Origin: Bacteroidales bacterium
GTDB lineage: Bacteria; Planctomycetota; Planctomycetia; Gemmatales; Gemmataceae
DNA: 64,000 nt
Direction: 5' to 3'
NCBI GenBank assembly: GCA_026931725.1
Contig: JAIXLE010000147.1
Location: 1-64,000, forward strand
Shown here: piece by piece, positions 46,432 through 55,551 of the stretch
Numbering within the stretch: the first letter of the stretch is position 1
How the letters are laid out: each line of letters opens with the position of its first letter
Made by a program: the position numbers and the translations under genes
Notes under the pieces: generated by a model
The model's database searches: none
The model's input: the letters and a program-made list of their open reading frames with translations, nothing else
What the model was told of the DNA's origin: nothing

Positions 46432-47226
46432 ATGAAAACTCGCTTGGCCATCAATGGTGCTTGTGGTCGTATGGGGCAGCGATTGGTGGCCCTCGCTTCC
46501 GAAGACCCGCATTTACACCTCGTCGCCGCGCTGGACCATGCGACACACCCGCACCAGAACCGCGATGCGGGGGAGCTCGCCGGTGGGAACCATTTGGGCA
46601 TCCCAATCCGGGCCGAATTGCCGGTATCCACGGCCGTGGATTGCGTCATCGACTTCTCCTCCCCCGCAGGGACGATGGCGATTCTGAAGACCTGCACCGA
46701 TCGCAAAATTCCCATCGTCATCGCCACGACGGGCCACACGGATGCCGAACGCGCGGAAATCCAAGCCGCGGCCCATCAGACCGCCGTTCTGGCGGCACCG
46801 AACATGAGCCTGGTCGTGAATCTGTTGTTCAAACTGACAAGGCTGACCGCGGAAGTGCTGAACGACAAAGGGTTTGATGTCGAGATCATCGAACGGCACC
46901 ACCGTTTCAAAAAGGACAGCCCCAGTGGCACCGCCGCCTATTTTGCTTCCATCGTGCAGCAGGCGATGGGGCAACTGCAGTTGCGGCACGGCCGTGAAGG
47001 GATCGTCGGGGAGCGGCCCGCCGGGGAGATTGGCATTCACGCCGTCCGAGCCGGGGACAATGTCGGTGAACACACGATCATTTTCAGCACGCTCGGCGAA
47101 ACGCTCGAACTGGTTCACAAAGGAACCAGCCGAGACAGTTATGCCAAGGGTGCCCTCGAAGCCGCCAAATTCCTCGCGGGGAAAGGGGCTGGCCACTACA
47201 CCATGAACGATGTCCTGGGTATCTGA
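46432..47226 (+). CDS. dapB: 4-hydroxy-tetrahydrodipicolinate reductase
   Basis: Reduces hydroxy-tetrahydrodipicolinate in the lysine/diaminopimelate pathway. 264 residues. NAD(P)-binding AINGACGRMGQRL (GxxGxxG), DFSSPAGT, IATTGHTDAE, then the catalytic block EIIERHHRFKKDSPSGTA with the His-His and Lys residues, and HAVRAGDNVGEHTIIF. Diaminopimelate is a peptidoglycan precursor, so the gene is of interest in a planctomycete. A DegT-type aminotransferase follows after 164 bases. Confidence 0.96.
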   Translation: MKTRLAINGACGRMGQRLVALASEDPHLHLVAALDHATHPHQNRDAGELAGGNHLGIPIRAELPVSTAVDCVIDFSSPAGTMAILKTCTDRKIPIVIATTGHTDAERAEIQAAAHQTAVLAAPNMSLVVNLLFKLTRLTAEVLNDKGFDVEIIERHHRFKKDSPSGTAAYFASIVQQAMGQLQLRHGREGIVGERPAGEIGIHAVRAGDNVGEHTIIFSTLGETLELVHKGTSRDSYAKGALEAAKFLAGKGAGHYTMNDVLGI

Positions 47227-47390
47227 CCGCGTGCCATCCCCTGTGACAAATGGCAGAATGTTACTCAATTTCGAGCCGGGACAACCGCAGACCCGGCTTG
47301 ACAGATGGTTCCCTTTTGTCGTAGCCAGTACCGCAGTTGGAAACAGCATCACGCCCTCTTCACACAGGGCGCTACTTGAAGAACGGGGAC

Positions 47391-48560
47391 ATGATGTCCA
47401 CTGCGAATGCTTCACATCCCGTGCCGGTTCCCATGTGCGACATTCGAGGGCAGTATCTGTCCCTCAAAGCCGAAATGGACGCGGCCATTTTGCGTGTGTT
47501 GGAATCCGGTCAGGTGATTCTCGGTCCCGAAGTTTCCGCGTTTGAAGCCGAGTACGCGGAATTCTGTCAGGCGGATCACGCCATCGGTTGTGCGGATGGG
47601 ACCACGGCTCTGCTGTTGGCCTTGCAGGCATTGGACATCGGGCCGGGCGATGAAGTCATTGTTCCGCCGTTCACGTTCTTTGCCACGGTCGGCTCCGTCA
47701 TCCGTTGCGGAGCCACGCCGGTCTTCGCGGACATCGACCCACTGACGTTCAACCTCGATCCCCAAGCGGTCGCCGCTGTGATCTCCCCACGGACGCGGGC
47801 CATCATCCCCGTGCATCTGTTCGGGCAGTGTGCCGAGATGACGGCGTTGCGTGCCCTCGCGGATCATCACAAGCTGTACATCATCGAAGATGCCGCCCAG
47901 TCATTCGGGGCGGAGTACGATGGGCAACGCTGTGGCACACTCGGGGAGGTGGCCTGCTTCAGCTTCTACCCCAGCAAGAATGTCGGCACGCTCGGCGACG
48001 CGGGGATGGTGACGACGAACAACGCGAACCTGGCCCAAAAGCTCGTCGCTCTGCGGAATCATGGTTCTGAAGTGAAATACTTTCACAAGTATGTGGGCTG
48101 GAACGCTCGGATTGATGCGATTCACGCGGCGATGCTGCGGGTCAAGTTGCCACATGTGACAAGTTGGCTCCAGTCGCGTCGAGAAGCCGCCAGCCGTTAC
48201 GATTGGCTCCTGGAAGAAGCGGGCCTAACCGGGTTTGTGCATCGGCCCATCGCCATGCCGAATCGTCGTCATACTTACAATCAGTATGTGATTCGCGTGG
48301 CGGCCCTGCATCGGGATGCGTTGGTGCAACATCTCCGCTCCTCGGGCATCGGTTGCGACATCTACTATCCGCTGGCATTACATCAGCAAGAATGTCTGCA
48401 ACCGTTGGGGTACGCCGCCGGTGATTTCCCCGCCAGTGAGGATGCCGCCCGCACGGTGTTGGCGTTGCCGATCTTCCCAGAGATTACGGAAGAACAGCAA
48501 CACCGCGTGGTGGCAGCCCTCAGCACCTACGCCCGTCAGCAGATCCGATTGGCAGGTTGA
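47391..48560 (+). CDS. DegT/DnrJ/EryC1/StrS family aminotransferase
   Basis: 389 residues from the ATG at 47391 (alternative at 47394), with GGGGA upstream. PLP sugar aminotransferase fold: PMCDIRGQYLSLKAEM, ESGQVILGPEVSAFE, CADGTTALLLAL, VIVPPFTFFATVGSV, VHLFGQCAEM, IEDAAQSFGAEYDG, and the PLP lysine in FYPSKNVGTLGDAG. Late residues YNQYVIR and YYPLALHQQE are typical of enzymes making amino sugars for surface polysaccharides. Substrate not determined; no neighbouring nucleotide-sugar genes. Confidence 0.9.
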   Translation: MMSTANASHPVPVPMCDIRGQYLSLKAEMDAAILRVLESGQVILGPEVSAFEAEYAEFCQADHAIGCADGTTALLLALQALDIGPGDEVIVPPFTFFATVGSVIRCGATPVFADIDPLTFNLDPQAVAAVISPRTRAIIPVHLFGQCAEMTALRALADHHKLYIIEDAAQSFGAEYDGQRCGTLGEVACFSFYPSKNVGTLGDAGMVTTNNANLAQKLVALRNHGSEVKYFHKYVGWNARIDAIHAAMLRVKLPHVTSWLQSRREAASRYDWLLEEAGLTGFVHRPIAMPNRRHTYNQYVIRVAALHRDALVQHLRSSGIGCDIYYPLALHQQECLQPLGYAAGDFPASEDAARTVLALPIFPEITEEQQHRVVAALSTYARQQIRLAG

Positions 48561-49071
48561 TCCTGAAATTTTCACGCGGCCAAGAACATTACCGGATCAC
48601 GTTCCCGAAAGGGGCGTATCCATTTTGTTATTCATTTTTTTGCTGAACTTGCCCGCGTGAACTGGGGAGATCGATACCAACCTGTTCTTCATCGCCGTGC
48701 GATCGTCTGCAATCGTCGGATGATCGCGGCTAGACACCTCTTCGCATCGCGGGCTTGATCCTTCATCACCGCGCTCGTCTTCTCTCAAGAATCCAATCGC
48801 CCGATTCTCTGGAGAATATCGGCCTTCGGGGTCTTGTGGTTTTCCAATATCTGGTGCGAACCCGTGTCGGAGTGCAGGCAACATCGGGTGCGCCATGTCG
48901 GCTTGTCATTTCGATAAAAGTACCCTATACCCTCATCTGCTCACGGCGGTGGCACGGAATGCCCCGTCCGAAATGGCGAACCGATCACCGGCCTACCCTG
49001 TCTGACTTTGATACGGTCGTTCGCCATGTCCCCCCTGTTTTCTCGGTCTTCGGCCCGCGCAAGGATGCCCT
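48561..49071. other. Intergenic region
   Basis: 511 bases without a credible gene; a 99-residue minus-strand frame lacks a ribosome binding site and recognisable content. A 9-bp inverted repeat (TTCACGCGG at 48571-48579, CCGCGTGAA at 48653-48661) frames a T-rich stretch. A promoter-like site is listed separately. Confidence 0.5.
48903..48931 (+). promoter_or_regulatory. Candidate sigma70-type promoter
   Basis: TTGTCA (48903-48908) and TATACC (48926-48931) are separated by 17 bases, 140 bases ahead of the peptidase-MA-like gene. Each hexamer has one or two mismatches to consensus. Planctomycete promoters are poorly defined, so this is tentative. Confidence 0.3.
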
Positions 49072-50736
49072 ATGGCCCTGACACGCCCTACCGTCACGAT
49101 ACTCGCCGTTCTGGCGATGCTCTCCGGTTCTTTCCCTCTCGACGCGGTCGAACCGACTCCCATTGACAAGGCATTGGCCATCCAGACTGCGATGGCGGAA
49201 GCCCGCGATCACCTGACCGCGAATCTGGCCGCCGAGGCGATCACGGTGCTGGAAGCCCAACTTCCTTACGCCGATGGCAACCGGGCGTTTCTCGACCTAC
49301 TCCGTTCGGCGTATGTGGCCCGCATCAAGAAGCTACAAGTGACCGTGGGCGACCCGATGGAAGTGGCCAATATCCGCACAAAATTGAAATTGCTCGGTCT
49401 GACTGCAATTCCGGGAGAACCGGAACCCGATCCGGTAGCCCCCGCGGTGCCAGCTTCTCCTGACACCCCTGTGAGTCCGGCTCCCGGATTTACGCCGCCC
49501 GTGGCCACTCTGCAACCAGCGCAACCGGCATCGGCGCAACCGCGACCTCAACCGCAACTCTCGGCACAGCCGCCATCACAAACAGCCGAACTGCTTTCTC
49601 AGGCGGCCTCTTTGTTCAATGAAGCGAAAGCGGAACCCGCAAAGTTTGAACTGGCCGCCCGTATGTTCGCCGCTGCGTTCGGCCAGCGCGTCGAAATGCG
49701 GAAAGACCAATTGGCCGCCTGGGAATACTGCCGGTTGCGCTTGGCAGCCGACCATCTGAATCAAGCCGGGCTCAGCGCGGAATCCGCCAACGGGATTGTG
49801 ATGGAGATTGAGGACGCACTCAAAATTGCCCCGGACAATGCCGCCTTGCAGAAAGTGGGACAGGAATTGTTGGCGATCGCCCGCCAACGCGCGGGAACCG
49901 CGGCACCAACTGCCCAGCCTTCCGCATCCTCATCTCCAGATGGCTGGGAAGTCGTCGAATCGGAGAGCTTCCTCGTCCGCCATCGGGGTGACAAGACCAT
50001 TGCGGAAGCGATTGCGAAGGCCGCCGAAGTGAAACGGAACGAAATCTTTTCTCGTTGGTCCGGCCCGGCGGGGGGGGCGTGGTCGCCGAAGTGTACGATT
50101 ACCTTACACAAGACGGCCGCGAACTTTGCCGCTGAGACGCAGCAGCACCCCAGTGCCACCGGGCGCGCGATGGTGCATCTGAGTGCGGGTCGCGTCAGTC
50201 AACGGCGGATGGCCTTACGGGCCGATGATCCAACCGTGCTGGAAGATGCGTTGCCGCGTGAGCTGAGCCACATTGTCCTGGCAGACTTGTTCCCAACCAA
50301 AGCGCCGCCACGCTGGGCGATCGAGGGAATGGCGGTTCTGGCGACATCCGCGGTTGAGGTCGATCGTTACCTCCGCACACTGCCGCGGTGCCGGGAATCG
50401 GGAGAGTGGATTCCGCTGGAAACACTCCTCACACTCCCAGTTCCGCCCGCCGACAAAGTGACGGGCTATTATGTCGGGAGTGTGTCTCTGGTCGAGTTTC
50501 TGGTACGATGGAAAGGAGACAAAGCATTCACGACATTCTTACGCGATTCGCACCGATACGGCCTGGAATCGGCGATGAAGCGGCAATACGGTGTCGCGGA
50601 TGCAAAACAACTCGAAGCCACCTGGTTGCAAGCGGCTGGCTCGGTCAGCACACGCGGTGGTTACTCGCCCATCGGGGGTACAGGACCAATTCCAGCCGAT
50701 CGGTCACGACCCACGGTCGGTGCGGCTATAGAATAG
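49072..50736 (+). CDS. Exported peptidase-MA-like protein with degenerate metal site
   Basis: 554 residues; AAGGATG before the ATG supports the start. Signal peptide (VTILAVLAMLSGSFPLDA), a helical region, a Pro/Ala/Gln-rich linker at about 115-180, a second helical region, then a C-terminal domain (about 300-520) patterned on the gluzincin 'peptidase MA' family. The zinc site reads R396-E-L-S-H400, where active members have HExxH, with the third ligand E418 in AIEGMAV. The first histidine is thus Arg, so it is probably not a working protease. It is followed after 30 bases by a TPR protein, likely on the same transcript. Confidence 0.75.
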   Translation: MALTRPTVTILAVLAMLSGSFPLDAVEPTPIDKALAIQTAMAEARDHLTANLAAEAITVLEAQLPYADGNRAFLDLLRSAYVARIKKLQVTVGDPMEVANIRTKLKLLGLTAIPGEPEPDPVAPAVPASPDTPVSPAPGFTPPVATLQPAQPASAQPRPQPQLSAQPPSQTAELLSQAASLFNEAKAEPAKFELAARMFAAAFGQRVEMRKDQLAAWEYCRLRLAADHLNQAGLSAESANGIVMEIEDALKIAPDNAALQKVGQELLAIARQRAGTAAPTAQPSASSSPDGWEVVESESFLVRHRGDKTIAEAIAKAAEVKRNEIFSRWSGPAGGAWSPKCTITLHKTAANFAAETQQHPSATGRAMVHLSAGRVSQRRMALRADDPTVLEDALPRELSHIVLADLFPTKAPPRWAIEGMAVLATSAVEVDRYLRTLPRCRESGEWIPLETLLTLPVPPADKVTGYYVGSVSLVEFLVRWKGDKAFTTFLRDSHRYGLESAMKRQYGVADAKQLEATWLQAAGSVSTRGGYSPIGGTGPIPADRSRPTVGAAIE

Positions 50737-50766
50737 TATGTCTGAATCTGCACCACGGAGCCGCCC

Positions 50767-52020
50767 ATGTCGCCGGATCGTATCTCGAATGATGCCCAGG
50801 CTCTGTTTGAACGTGGCTTTCAAAGCTATGAATCCGGTGACCACCGGGAAGCGGTCGAATGCTTCACCCGTGCGATCCGACTTCGGCCGGATGTGGCGGC
50901 AGCGTACCGTTATCGTGCCCTCGCCTATCTCGAACTCGGTCAGCGTACCGATGCGCTGAATGATCTCGATCAAGCCGTCCGCCGGAAACCGGACGACCCG
51001 AATACTCTCGTTGATCGGGCTCGGGTTCTGCTGCGTCAGAAAGCCTACGATGCCGCCATCGCGGATTGTGAACGCGCTCTCAACCTCGATCCGGGTCTGG
51101 CGCCGGTCCATGCCCTGCGCGGTGATTGTTATGCCGCGCGCGGTAGCACCGATCTCGCCCTGGCCGATTATGCCCGTGCGATTGCGGAAGATCCCGAAAA
51201 TACGGTTGATTACCTATTGGCTCGTGCCGACTTGTACTTGGACACGGACAACCTGGAAGCCTGCTTGGAAGATTGCAACACCGCAATTCATCTGAACCCT
51301 GAACATGCCCTCGCCTACCAAACGCGCGGGATGGTGCATCGCGCTCAAGGAGATACCGAAACAGCCATCGCGGACCTATCCGAAGCCATTCGACTCAATC
51401 CGACTCTGCCGATCGCTTTTCTGGCGCGAGCGACCGTGTACTTGTCGGAACAACGCTTCACGGAAGCGGTAGCCGATTGTGATGCGGCTCTGGCCCTGAC
51501 TCCCCGATTGGCCAAGGCATTCGAGGTGCGAGGAATTGGCCGCAAACAACTGCACGACCTCCTGGGAGCCGCGGCGGATCTGACCGAGGCGATTCAATTG
51601 GCCCCCCAATCGCCCCTGGCCTACAACCTGCGAGCGGGTGTGTATTACTCCCAGGGTGACTACCGGAAAGCGATTCAAGATCATCTCGATGCCCTCAAAC
51701 GCGACCCCAAGAGTGCGGGGACGTTCAACCAGCTCGGTTGGATCTGGGCCACGGCTCCCGATCCCGACATCCGTAACGGTAAACAAGCCAAGGAGTGCGC
51801 CACTCGGGCATGCGAACTCACCGAATGGCAGGAAGCGGGTTACATCGACACGCTCGCCGCCGCCTGTGCGGAGTGTGGCGAATTTGAGGACGCGATCCGC
51901 TGGCAGCAGAAAGCCGCCGAGGTTGCTCCCCCGGATCAAGCCGATGGATACCTGGAGCGGATCGAGCAGTACGAACAGAGCAAACCTTACCGCCTCAACC
52001 TCGGCGGTTTGGGGTCATAA
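50767..52020 (+). CDS. Tetratricopeptide repeat protein
   Basis: 417 residues made almost entirely of about ten consecutive 34-residue TPR units with the usual A/G-Y-A-P spacing, for example AVECFTRAIRLRPDVAAAYRYRALAYLELGQ, AIADCERALNLDPG and AIADLSEAIRLNP. No signal peptide and no membrane span, so a cytoplasmic scaffold is likely. It lies 30 bases after the peptidase-MA-like gene. The partner proteins are unknown. Confidence 0.88.
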   Translation: MSPDRISNDAQALFERGFQSYESGDHREAVECFTRAIRLRPDVAAAYRYRALAYLELGQRTDALNDLDQAVRRKPDDPNTLVDRARVLLRQKAYDAAIADCERALNLDPGLAPVHALRGDCYAARGSTDLALADYARAIAEDPENTVDYLLARADLYLDTDNLEACLEDCNTAIHLNPEHALAYQTRGMVHRAQGDTETAIADLSEAIRLNPTLPIAFLARATVYLSEQRFTEAVADCDAALALTPRLAKAFEVRGIGRKQLHDLLGAAADLTEAIQLAPQSPLAYNLRAGVYYSQGDYRKAIQDHLDALKRDPKSAGTFNQLGWIWATAPDPDIRNGKQAKECATRACELTEWQEAGYIDTLAAACAECGEFEDAIRWQQKAAEVAPPDQADGYLERIEQYEQSKPYRLNLGGLGS

Positions 52021-52208
52021 TACTACAGTGACGATTCAGAGAATCGCCCATCGGTTGATGTACTTATGCGGTGATCGTCTGCGACGCTCACCGTCTGTCA
52101 TTTCGGCATTTTCGGGAGGCACAGGCTTCCCGGCAGCACTGCTACCGACCTTCGCCCCACTCCCGCCGGCTGGCGTTTCAAGAATCGGCACACAGCAGAT
52201 GGGGAATA

Positions 52209-52796
52209 TCAATACTCTTCAATGTCGAGAATAGATAGCTTCAAGTTGACAATCTTCTTTGTGCTCTCCGGTAGCCAGTCAATATTACGGAGAACGTGCA
52301 ATATTTCAGACAGCCGAGAATGCACACACGATACGATATTGCGATTGAGCGATTTAATGCCTGACTCACGCAAATAGCCAGTCAATTCCAGCATCATCTT
52401 GCAATCCGGTATTATAAAACGGTGTATACCAGATTCAAGCGAACACTTAATCCTAAGTTCAAGCATTGCCGCTCGTAGCTTATCGTTCTCGATCGCATCT
52501 ACTTGGACAGTTGACAATGTTTGCATGGCAAACGTATACGAACCTGTACTGCTCTTTATCCTCGCAAGATCGAGCAGTAGCGATGGATCCCCTAGCCACG
52601 CGTCTATCAGCCTTCGCCGAAAGTTCAATGCATCAAATCTCTCAGCAAGGCCAAGATTCGCCAGGGCGAACGCTCGCGTCTCTGATCTCATAAGGTATTC
52701 ACGATACAATTTTATTGCAGTCGTGAATTCCATCTGTTCGTGACTTTCGTCCGCGAGCCGCAGCAGTTCTTTCAACTCGTTATTAGTATCTTTCAT
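52209..52796 (-). CDS. Hypothetical protein, AT-rich orphan
   Basis: 195 residues, MKDTNNELKELLRLADESHEQM to ILDIEEY. The N-terminal ~90 residues (FTTAIKLYREYLMRSETRAFALANLGLAERF) have a TPR-like helical pattern; the rest is helical without known motifs. Its DNA is visibly richer in A and T than every neighbour (frequent ATA, AAT and TTA codons), which suggests foreign origin or relaxed selection. It sits immediately beside a dispersed repeat (52801-52857), which falls in its leader. No function can be assigned. Confidence 0.55.
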   Translation of the reverse strand: MKDTNNELKELLRLADESHEQMEFTTAIKLYREYLMRSETRAFALANLGLAERFDALNFRRRLIDAWLGDPSLLLDLARIKSSTGSYTFAMQTLSTVQVDAIENDKLRAAMLELRIKCSLESGIHRFIIPDCKMMLELTGYLRESGIKSLNRNIVSCVHSRLSEILHVLRNIDWLPESTKKIVNLKLSILDIEEY

Positions 52797-52800
52797 CGCG

Positions 52801-52857
52801 GGTGTGTCTCTCTAAGATCTGCGCTTGTCGGCCAACCGGGGACTGTCGTCCCCGGTT
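52801..52857 (+). repeat. Dispersed repeat, copy B, ending in a palindrome
   Basis: GTGTCTC, then ATCTGCGCTTGTCGGCCAA, then the perfect arms AACCGGGGAC (52834-52843) and GTCCCCGGTT (52848-52857) around the loop TGTC. About 55 bases match 34526-34580, more than 18 kb away. Confidence 0.85.
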
Positions 52858-52882
52858 ATATCAGGTATCTGCAGCGTGGGTT

Positions 52883-55486
52883 CTATTGCCGCCGTTTGAC
52901 CACGAATGTCTCACCGCTGCGGAAGGTTTCGGCAATCAGGCCATCCGCCGAACTGCGGAGCGTAATCGCACCAGCGCTCCAAGTGTCCCACAATACCACA
53001 TCCAAACTGACATTCTGTTGCCGAATCGAATTGTTCAACGGTCGACCACGACTCACCAGGACCAACCGCGGATCGGACCAGCGCAGCAACCCCGGTGGGA
53101 ACGCGGCCCGACTGCCGTGATGCGGAGCCATTAACACATCCACCCGGTGCGGCGGAAGGCTGAGCAAGTGCGTGGTGCCAGACTTTTCCAGATCGCCCGT
53201 CAACAGAACCGTATTTTCCCCATGCTGTAGCCGCATCACGAGGCTACGTTCGTTCTCGCTGCCCGGCGGCCCCCGTAACGGTGGGTGCAGCACTTCTAGA
53301 CGGAGGTCATCACTGTGGAACCAATCTCCCGCAGCGGCAATCCGGCTCGGCGTGTGCGATTCCTGCAACGCCAACAACGCCGATGCCACCTCGGCAGTCG
53401 GTTTCTCCGCGAAGGATGGAGTCATTGTTACCTGATGCACGCGGAACCTTCGGAGCAGTTCTCCCAAGCCGTTGAAATGATCCGCGTCGGCGTGCGACAA
53501 AAATAACTCATCAATCTGTGAGATTCTCCGATGCCAAAGGTACGGCGCGATCACCCGACGCACCGCCGAGGCACCCATTGTCGAACCGGCATCGTACAGG
53601 ATACAACGCCCAGCCGGGGTTTCGATCACCGTGCAACCCCCTTTGCCCACGGCCAGAAAAGTGATCCGCACCGCATCGGTTCTCGGCGGGGTGCTCGGCC
53701 AGATTCCTCCGAGCAATAGCCAGGCCAGCCACAGCACCAACCACCGGAACGGACGATTTCGCAGAATCACGATGGCACCGAGAGCATAAAACCCGATCAA
53801 CCACCAATCCGGCGGCCCAGGCGTGTACAGGGAACCGCCCGGTAGGGCATCCGTGGCACGCACCACCCAACCCGTCAACCCCAGCGTGCCTTCCGTGACT
53901 ACGCCCAACACCGTCGCCAGCGGACCCAGCGGGGCCAGCAACAACATCAAAAACCCGCTCAACAGGGCTACGGATGTCAGCACGATCACCGGCGGACCAA
54001 TCAGAATCCCAATGGGGGAAACGAGATGCTGATCGGCTGCCAGCAACGGAGCATTGGCAACCGCCAGAATCAACGTGACCGCGTACATCATGGCGATCAT
54101 GCGAACAACGGTTCGGAAAATATTCTCGGTCAACGAGCGGGTTTCTTCCCGCAGTGCATCTTCCGGGGAACGGGGAGCCGGTGGCAACCCGCGACCCACG
54201 CCCCAAATCAGCACGAACACCGACAGGAACGATAATTGGCACCCCAACGTAAATGGGTCCGTGGGATTGCAGATGATGACCACGATCCACGCCAGGGCGA
54301 ACGCATTGGCGGGCATCACGGATCGACGCAAAATCAACCCGCCACAAAAAGCCGTCACCATCACAGCCGCCCGCACGCCAGAAGGACGCATTCCCGTCAG
54401 AATCGTGTAGCCGATGATGAGCAACAGAACCAGCCATGCCCCCCGCGTTCGCCGAACGCCGATGACCCGGAAGGCGATCCAGACGAACCCCGCCAGCACC
54501 ATCAGATGCTGACCCGAAATGGCCAAGGCATGAACCACGCCGGTACGAATGTAGCCATCCCATTCTTCCCGATTCATCGCGGCGGTGTCACCCAGCAGCA
54601 GTGCCCGTGCCACAATGGCTTCCCGTGGGGGCAACGCGGCATCCAGGGTTCCCGTCGCCCAACCTCGCACCCGTGCCAGCAGAGCCAACGGCCAATCCGC
54701 GGCCGGATCCAGTCGGGTCAACGCCGTCGCCGAGTCTGATACCCGCACATCGGCACGAATTTGACGATCCCTTGCCGAACGTGCGTAATCATGCTCACCC
54801 GGATTCGACGGCGGCCGCGGACGAACGATCGTTCCCACGACTTCGACGGCATCGCCAGCATGGATGTCCCCCGCAATCGCACGGGTTAGGGCACCTTCTG
54901 GATGTTCCACCGAGAGCGACACCCGGCCACTCGCGGGCTGCCAGCCTCGCTCCGCGCTCAACACCGATACTACCTGCAACAGGGTCACATCACGATCCAC
55001 TGAGCCCAACGCGGAGGGATCCGCGCGCCGGGTGGCCGGTTCTTCCAAGATGATGCCGCGTAACCGGATCAGATGCGGTTCCTCGGTCAGAGAATGGCTG
55101 ATGTCATCGGGATCAGTGACGGCCCGAAATGTATGATGGTGAACGGCTGCCAGACTGATGAACCCCAACCCCAAAAACGGCCACAGGGTCGCGTGTCGCC
55201 ACTGCCGAACGGCCCACCCGCCAGCAAGAGCGGCCAGCCCCAGGGCGAACTCGACCCATAACGCCGGTTGGCCGTACCGATCCCACATCAACCCGAGCGA
55301 CACCGCCAGTGCGACCGGCACCAGCGGAGCCCGCAGGAACTCCTGCCAGACTGGCCCAATCGGCGGCGGGTCTTCTGCTTTTCCCGTTTCATCATCAAGA
55401 GGGGCGAGCCACCCTGGCCCGGTATCATCCGGGGGCATGTTCGGGTTCCTCGTGAAGACCGGATGCGCATTCGCGTTCGTGGCCAT
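52883..55486 (-). CDS. comEC: ComEC/Rec2 DNA-uptake channel protein
   Basis: 867 residues, full length. AAGG precedes the ATG at 55486 by six bases. N-terminal membrane segments and an OB-like domain (EPHLIRLRGIILEEPA..), the Competence domain (ALLLGDTAAMNREEWDGYIRTGVVHALAISGQHLMVLAG, GMRPSGVRAAVMV, then CQLSFLSVFVLIWG), and a C-terminal metallo-beta-lactamase domain with LSHADADHFNG and APHHGSRAAF. It forms the inner-membrane channel for single-stranded DNA in natural transformation; the MBL domain degrades or handles the non-transported strand. No other com gene is in the window. Confidence 0.94.
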   Translation of the reverse strand: MATNANAHPVFTRNPNMPPDDTGPGWLAPLDDETGKAEDPPPIGPVWQEFLRAPLVPVALAVSLGLMWDRYGQPALWVEFALGLAALAGGWAVRQWRHATLWPFLGLGFISLAAVHHHTFRAVTDPDDISHSLTEEPHLIRLRGIILEEPATRRADPSALGSVDRDVTLLQVVSVLSAERGWQPASGRVSLSVEHPEGALTRAIAGDIHAGDAVEVVGTIVRPRPPSNPGEHDYARSARDRQIRADVRVSDSATALTRLDPAADWPLALLARVRGWATGTLDAALPPREAIVARALLLGDTAAMNREEWDGYIRTGVVHALAISGQHLMVLAGFVWIAFRVIGVRRTRGAWLVLLLIIGYTILTGMRPSGVRAAVMVTAFCGGLILRRSVMPANAFALAWIVVIICNPTDPFTLGCQLSFLSVFVLIWGVGRGLPPAPRSPEDALREETRSLTENIFRTVVRMIAMMYAVTLILAVANAPLLAADQHLVSPIGILIGPPVIVLTSVALLSGFLMLLLAPLGPLATVLGVVTEGTLGLTGWVVRATDALPGGSLYTPGPPDWWLIGFYALGAIVILRNRPFRWLVLWLAWLLLGGIWPSTPPRTDAVRITFLAVGKGGCTVIETPAGRCILYDAGSTMGASAVRRVIAPYLWHRRISQIDELFLSHADADHFNGLGELLRRFRVHQVTMTPSFAEKPTAEVASALLALQESHTPSRIAAAGDWFHSDDLRLEVLHPPLRGPPGSENERSLVMRLQHGENTVLLTGDLEKSGTTHLLSLPPHRVDVLMAPHHGSRAAFPPGLLRWSDPRLVLVSRGRPLNNSIRQQNVSLDVVLWDTWSAGAITLRSSADGLIAETFRSGETFVVKRRQ

Positions 55487-55551
55487 ATCATACCTTGCAA
55501 CTCGATGACGTACCCCTGTTCATTCGCTGACCCGGTTTGTGAAAGACCCTG

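Noticed and set aside
48597-48896. Possible 99-residue protein on the minus strand between the aminotransferase and the peptidase-MA-like gene
   Set aside because: No ribosome binding site, no hydrophobic or domain pattern, and it covers the likely promoter region.
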